DNA of 64,000 bases. Source: SVTX01 sp045585895 (GTDB lineage: Bacteria > Bacillota > Clostridia > Oscillospirales > CAG-272). Made by a program: the position numbers and the translations under genes. Below, piece after piece: positions 61,846 to 64,000 of the stretch; position 1 is the first letter of the stretch; each line of letters begins with the position of its first letter. The notes beneath the pieces were generated by a model that was not told the DNA's origin, made no database searches, and was given only the letters and a program-made list of their open reading frames with translations. The stretch is taken from contig JAZMZI010000011.1 of assembly GCA_045585895.1 (NCBI GenBank), positions 9,230 to 73,229 on the forward strand. Reading direction: 5' to 3'.

Positions 61846-63567
61846 ATGATAAACAACGATTCAAGATTTATAAACAACGGTATAGAGATCCCCACTGCGG
61901 GAGGATACGCCGATCAGCCAAGTCTGGTAGTATTGTCCGACGGAACCTTCGTCTGCGCTACAACTACAGGTACGGGTGAGGAAGGAGCCGAAGGAGAGTA
62001 CGTTTCGGTAATGCGATCAACCGACGGCGGTAAGAGCTGGAGCGAGGGAACGGCTTTGGAGGATACCCGTTGGGAGTCGTCCTACGCAGTGCTCGTAACC
62101 GACCGTTTTGACAGAATATACTGCCTTTACAATTACAATCTCGACCACTATACGAAAAGTGAATTTCGCTCTCACCGCTTTGATATGGGCGGTACGTACT
62201 GCCTCAAATACAGTGATGATAAGGGACTTACCTGGTCGGAAAGAATTATCGTTGACGTAGGAGTTACCGATCTTGATACAAAATATCCCTATTTTCCGAG
62301 AGGAGAGCAGGAGAAGCAGTACCGCTTTATGTGGAACGTTGCGCGCCCCTTTATTGACGGCGACGATCTTTACGTAATGGTGGGTAAGCCCTTTCTCGGT
62401 GTAAAAGGTCTGTACGATTTTGAGACCTCACGCGGAGTGCTTTTGGTGGCAAGGGGAATAGTCAAGGATCCCCACGCCCCCTTTGTAACTCTCCCCGAGG
62501 GAGCAAAGGAGCTTTTGCCCCGTCCGGGTGACAGAATTACCGAGGAGCACTGTTGCGTTAAGCTTTCCGACGGCACTCTTTTCTGCACTTCAAGAACCGA
62601 GAAGGGTTATCCTTTGGTGTTCGTCAGCCACGACGATGGCAAGACTTTTACCGACGGATTTATCCCGAAGCACGTTGGCGGCATACCCGTAAAGCAACCG
62701 AGAGCGGCAAACTTCCTCTGGAAGCTTAAAAGCGGAAAGTATCTTTATTGGTTCCACAACGTAGGAAATATGGGATATGATTTCCGAAATCCCGCTTGGT
62801 GCGCCCCCGCCTTTGAGGTCGATACCGAAAACGGCAAGGAGCTGGTCTACGGTCAGCCCGAGATACTTTTCTATCATACCACGGGCGACCGCCTTTCTAT
62901 CAGCTATCCCGATCTCGTCGAATACGAGGGCAGACTTCTTATAACCGAAACTCAGAAGCTTGTCGCAAGAATACATACCGTAAGCGAAAGATTGCAAAAC
63001 GCATTGCTTAATCAGGACACCGTTTGCGCCAAGCTGGAAGGCATTTCTATGGCAGAGCTTCGTGAAAACGGTATTCCCGTACAACAGTATTCAAAGGTGA
63101 ACCACGCCGACAGAGCGGAGTGGAAGGAAATCGTAGAAAACAGCGGAACAACTTGGATATTTGAAGGAACCTTCAATGCGGGCGATAAAGTTATTTCGGC
63201 ATTTGACAGACGCAGAGGCGGGTTTAAAGTCAACGTGAATGATGACGGCACTCTTTCGTGCTATGCCGCAGGAGAAGCCGCTAACTTTACCGTAGAAAGC
63301 TCTGTAAACGTATGTGACGGCAAAAATCACCATGTCGCGTGGATAATGGACACATCCGCTTGTATCAGCTACCTCGTTATCGACGGTGTTTTCGATAACG
63401 GCGGAAATCTGACCGAATGCGGCTGGAGATTTATCCCGCCGCAGCTCAGCGTTATCCGCGCCATAAAAGACGTAAGCTTCGGAGAGAGCGTTAGCGACGT
63501 CCGATTGATCTCGGGCACTATCCTTACCGCAGACGCGATCGGAGACTGGCGAGCAAGTTTGAAATAA
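61846..63567 (+). CDS. Exo-alpha-sialidase-like protein with C-terminal LamG-like domain
   Basis: 573 residues. The N-terminal BNR propeller has Asp boxes STDGGKSW, SDDKGLTW and SHDDGKTF, and an N-terminal GGYADQPSLVVLSDG. The C-terminal region from about residue 420 (AEWKEIVENSGTTWIFEGTF) looks like a laminin-G/concanavalin-type sugar-binding fold. There is no signal peptide, so it would be cytoplasmic, unusual for a sialidase. ATG 61846 is chosen because GGAGG is only 3 bases from the ATG at 61843. It stands alone with its own promoter, next to the nanE-murQ-GH42 operon. Confidence 0.75.
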   Translation: MINNDSRFINNGIEIPTAGGYADQPSLVVLSDGTFVCATTTGTGEEGAEGEYVSVMRSTDGGKSWSEGTALEDTRWESSYAVLVTDRFDRIYCLYNYNLDHYTKSEFRSHRFDMGGTYCLKYSDDKGLTWSERIIVDVGVTDLDTKYPYFPRGEQEKQYRFMWNVARPFIDGDDLYVMVGKPFLGVKGLYDFETSRGVLLVARGIVKDPHAPFVTLPEGAKELLPRPGDRITEEHCCVKLSDGTLFCTSRTEKGYPLVFVSHDDGKTFTDGFIPKHVGGIPVKQPRAANFLWKLKSGKYLYWFHNVGNMGYDFRNPAWCAPAFEVDTENGKELVYGQPEILFYHTTGDRLSISYPDLVEYEGRLLITETQKLVARIHTVSERLQNALLNQDTVCAKLEGISMAELRENGIPVQQYSKVNHADRAEWKEIVENSGTTWIFEGTFNAGDKVISAFDRRRGGFKVNVNDDGTLSCYAAGEAANFTVESSVNVCDGKNHHVAWIMDTSACISYLVIDGVFDNGGNLTECGWRFIPPQLSVIRAIKDVSFGESVSDVRLISGTILTADAIGDWRASLK

Positions 63568-63598
63568 TACATAGCATTTAGTTTTAATGTAATAAATT

Positions 63599-63635
63599 CC
63601 CCGACAAGTCAGTTGTGCTTGCTTTGTCGGGGGAT
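63599..63635. terminator. Hairpin after the sialidase gene, loosely related copy 3
   Basis: CCCCGACA (63599-63606) pairs with TGTCGGGG (63625-63632). The stem end and the GCTTTGTCGGGG part resemble copies 1 and 2, but the interior differs. Confidence 0.7.
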
Positions 63636-63715
63636 TCTTGTTATTACAATGAAAATTGATTTGCGGCATTGTCGCGAATCAATTTTTATTATATAACAGT
63701 GACGTGTTAATGAAT

Positions 63716-63850
63716 GGTGGAGGTGAGGAAACATCCCTCGGGCATCGAGCCGTCGGGATGTTTGGGAATCGCTCTCGCCTGCGGGCTCGGTCAGGGTCGG
63801 CTCTTTCTGCCACTGGCAGAAATTCACCACCGACCCGTTCGATTCCCTCC
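63716..63850. ncRNA. Densely folded extragenic element, structured-RNA candidate
   Basis: Consecutive perfect complements are seen: AAACATCCC (63729-63737) with GGGATGTTT (63755-63763); GGGAATCG (63764-63771) with CGATTCCC (63840-63847); inside it GGGTCGG (63794-63800) with CCGACCC (63830-63836), and TTTCTGCC (63804-63811) with GGCAGAAA (63815-63822). An outer GGAGG / CCTCC could close the whole. There is no ribosome site or convincing gene. It does not read as a tRNA. The strand is undetermined. Confidence 0.45.
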
Positions 63851-63883
63851 GTCTAAGCAAAATAAAAAGTACCCCACGAGGGG

Positions 63884-64000
63884 CAATGTCATTAAGATAA
63901 AATAATGACACAAAGAAAGATGCACTTAACAACGCAGAGAAAGCGAAGTGAAGTGCATTTTTCTTGTAAAAAGGCACGGTGAAAAGACAGACGAAAAAGT
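63884..64000 (-). mobile_element. IS4-family insertion sequence, copy 2 (cut by window edge)
   Basis: The first 117 bases, from CAATGTCATTAAG onward, are identical to positions 20629-20745 of copy 1, in the same orientation. The transposase stop would fall just outside the window. The left flank, AAAAAGTACCCCACGAGGGG, is the left half of a terminator-like hairpin. Confidence 0.88.

Noticed and set aside
63716..63850. tRNA-like ending (GTTCGATTCCC) suggesting a tRNA-Ser or tRNA-Sec gene
   Set aside because: No acceptor stem, D-arm or anticodon arm can be drawn; the T-loop-like string is part of a different long stem.

Overview
The window looks like chromosomal DNA of an uncultured anaerobic gut or rumen Clostridia (Bacillota, probably near Oscillospirales or Christensenellales). 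This rests on the Gram-positive gene orders (rimP-nusA-ylxR-ylxQ-infB and yybS-gdpP-rplI-dnaB), a T-box leader before valS, a glycine riboswitch, strong AGGAGG-type ribosome sites with near-consensus sigma-A promoters, lipoprotein signal peptides, and a fermentative [FeFe]-hydrogenase/AdhE block. No tRNA, rRNA or CRISPR array was seen. Layout: 1-3.4 kb (minus) is the translation/transcription-factor operon, with infB running off the left edge. 3.6-13.3 kb (plus) carries a DUF2232 membrane protein, gdpP, rplI, dnaB, tilS, hpt and ftsH. 13.3-19.1 kb is a mixed housekeeping region: VanY-type peptidase, a putative tRNA methylase, DUF6062, an OGG-type glycosylase, a histidine phosphatase and two unknowns. 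19.2-28.6 kb holds an unknown membrane protein, a complete IS4-family element and a 2088-residue repeat lipoprotein. 28.9-36.7 kb holds topB, degV-fakA, a structured small-RNA candidate, a decayed leucine-rich-repeat gene end, a DUF4349 lipoprotein and an unknown possible cysteine-protease-like protein. 36.7-40.1 kb is a sialidase-like / aldolase-like pair with a divergent AraC regulator. 40.1-43.1 kb is valS with its T-box. 43.2-54 kb is a redox block: LysR regulator, adhE, an APH-like kinase, two small [2Fe-2S] proteins, a PAS-containing sensory [FeFe]-hydrogenase (HydS-like), a SpoIIE-type phosphatase, a second [FeFe]-hydrogenase and fucO. 54-56 kb is a glycine riboswitch controlling an AGCS amino-acid/Na+ symporter. 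56-63.6 kb is a second amino-sugar cluster: AraC, a BadF/BcrA-type sugar kinase, nanE with an in-frame stop, murQ, a GH42-like glycosidase and a sialidase. The right edge holds the start of a second, identical IS copy. How the parts work together: the redox block probably senses H2 or redox state through HydS and passes it to a PP2C-type phosphatase, next to the enzymes that dispose of electrons as H2, ethanol or propanediol. The two amino-sugar clusters point to use of host or bacterial glycans (sialic acid, MurNAc, galactosides), though transporters are not in view. The most unusual items are the single-codon nonsense lesion in nanE, two IS copies that both sit in apparent terminator hairpins, a promoter-driven rod-like RNA at 34391 (6S-like), a densely folded 130-base element at 63716, and recurrent extragenic terminator-like hairpins.
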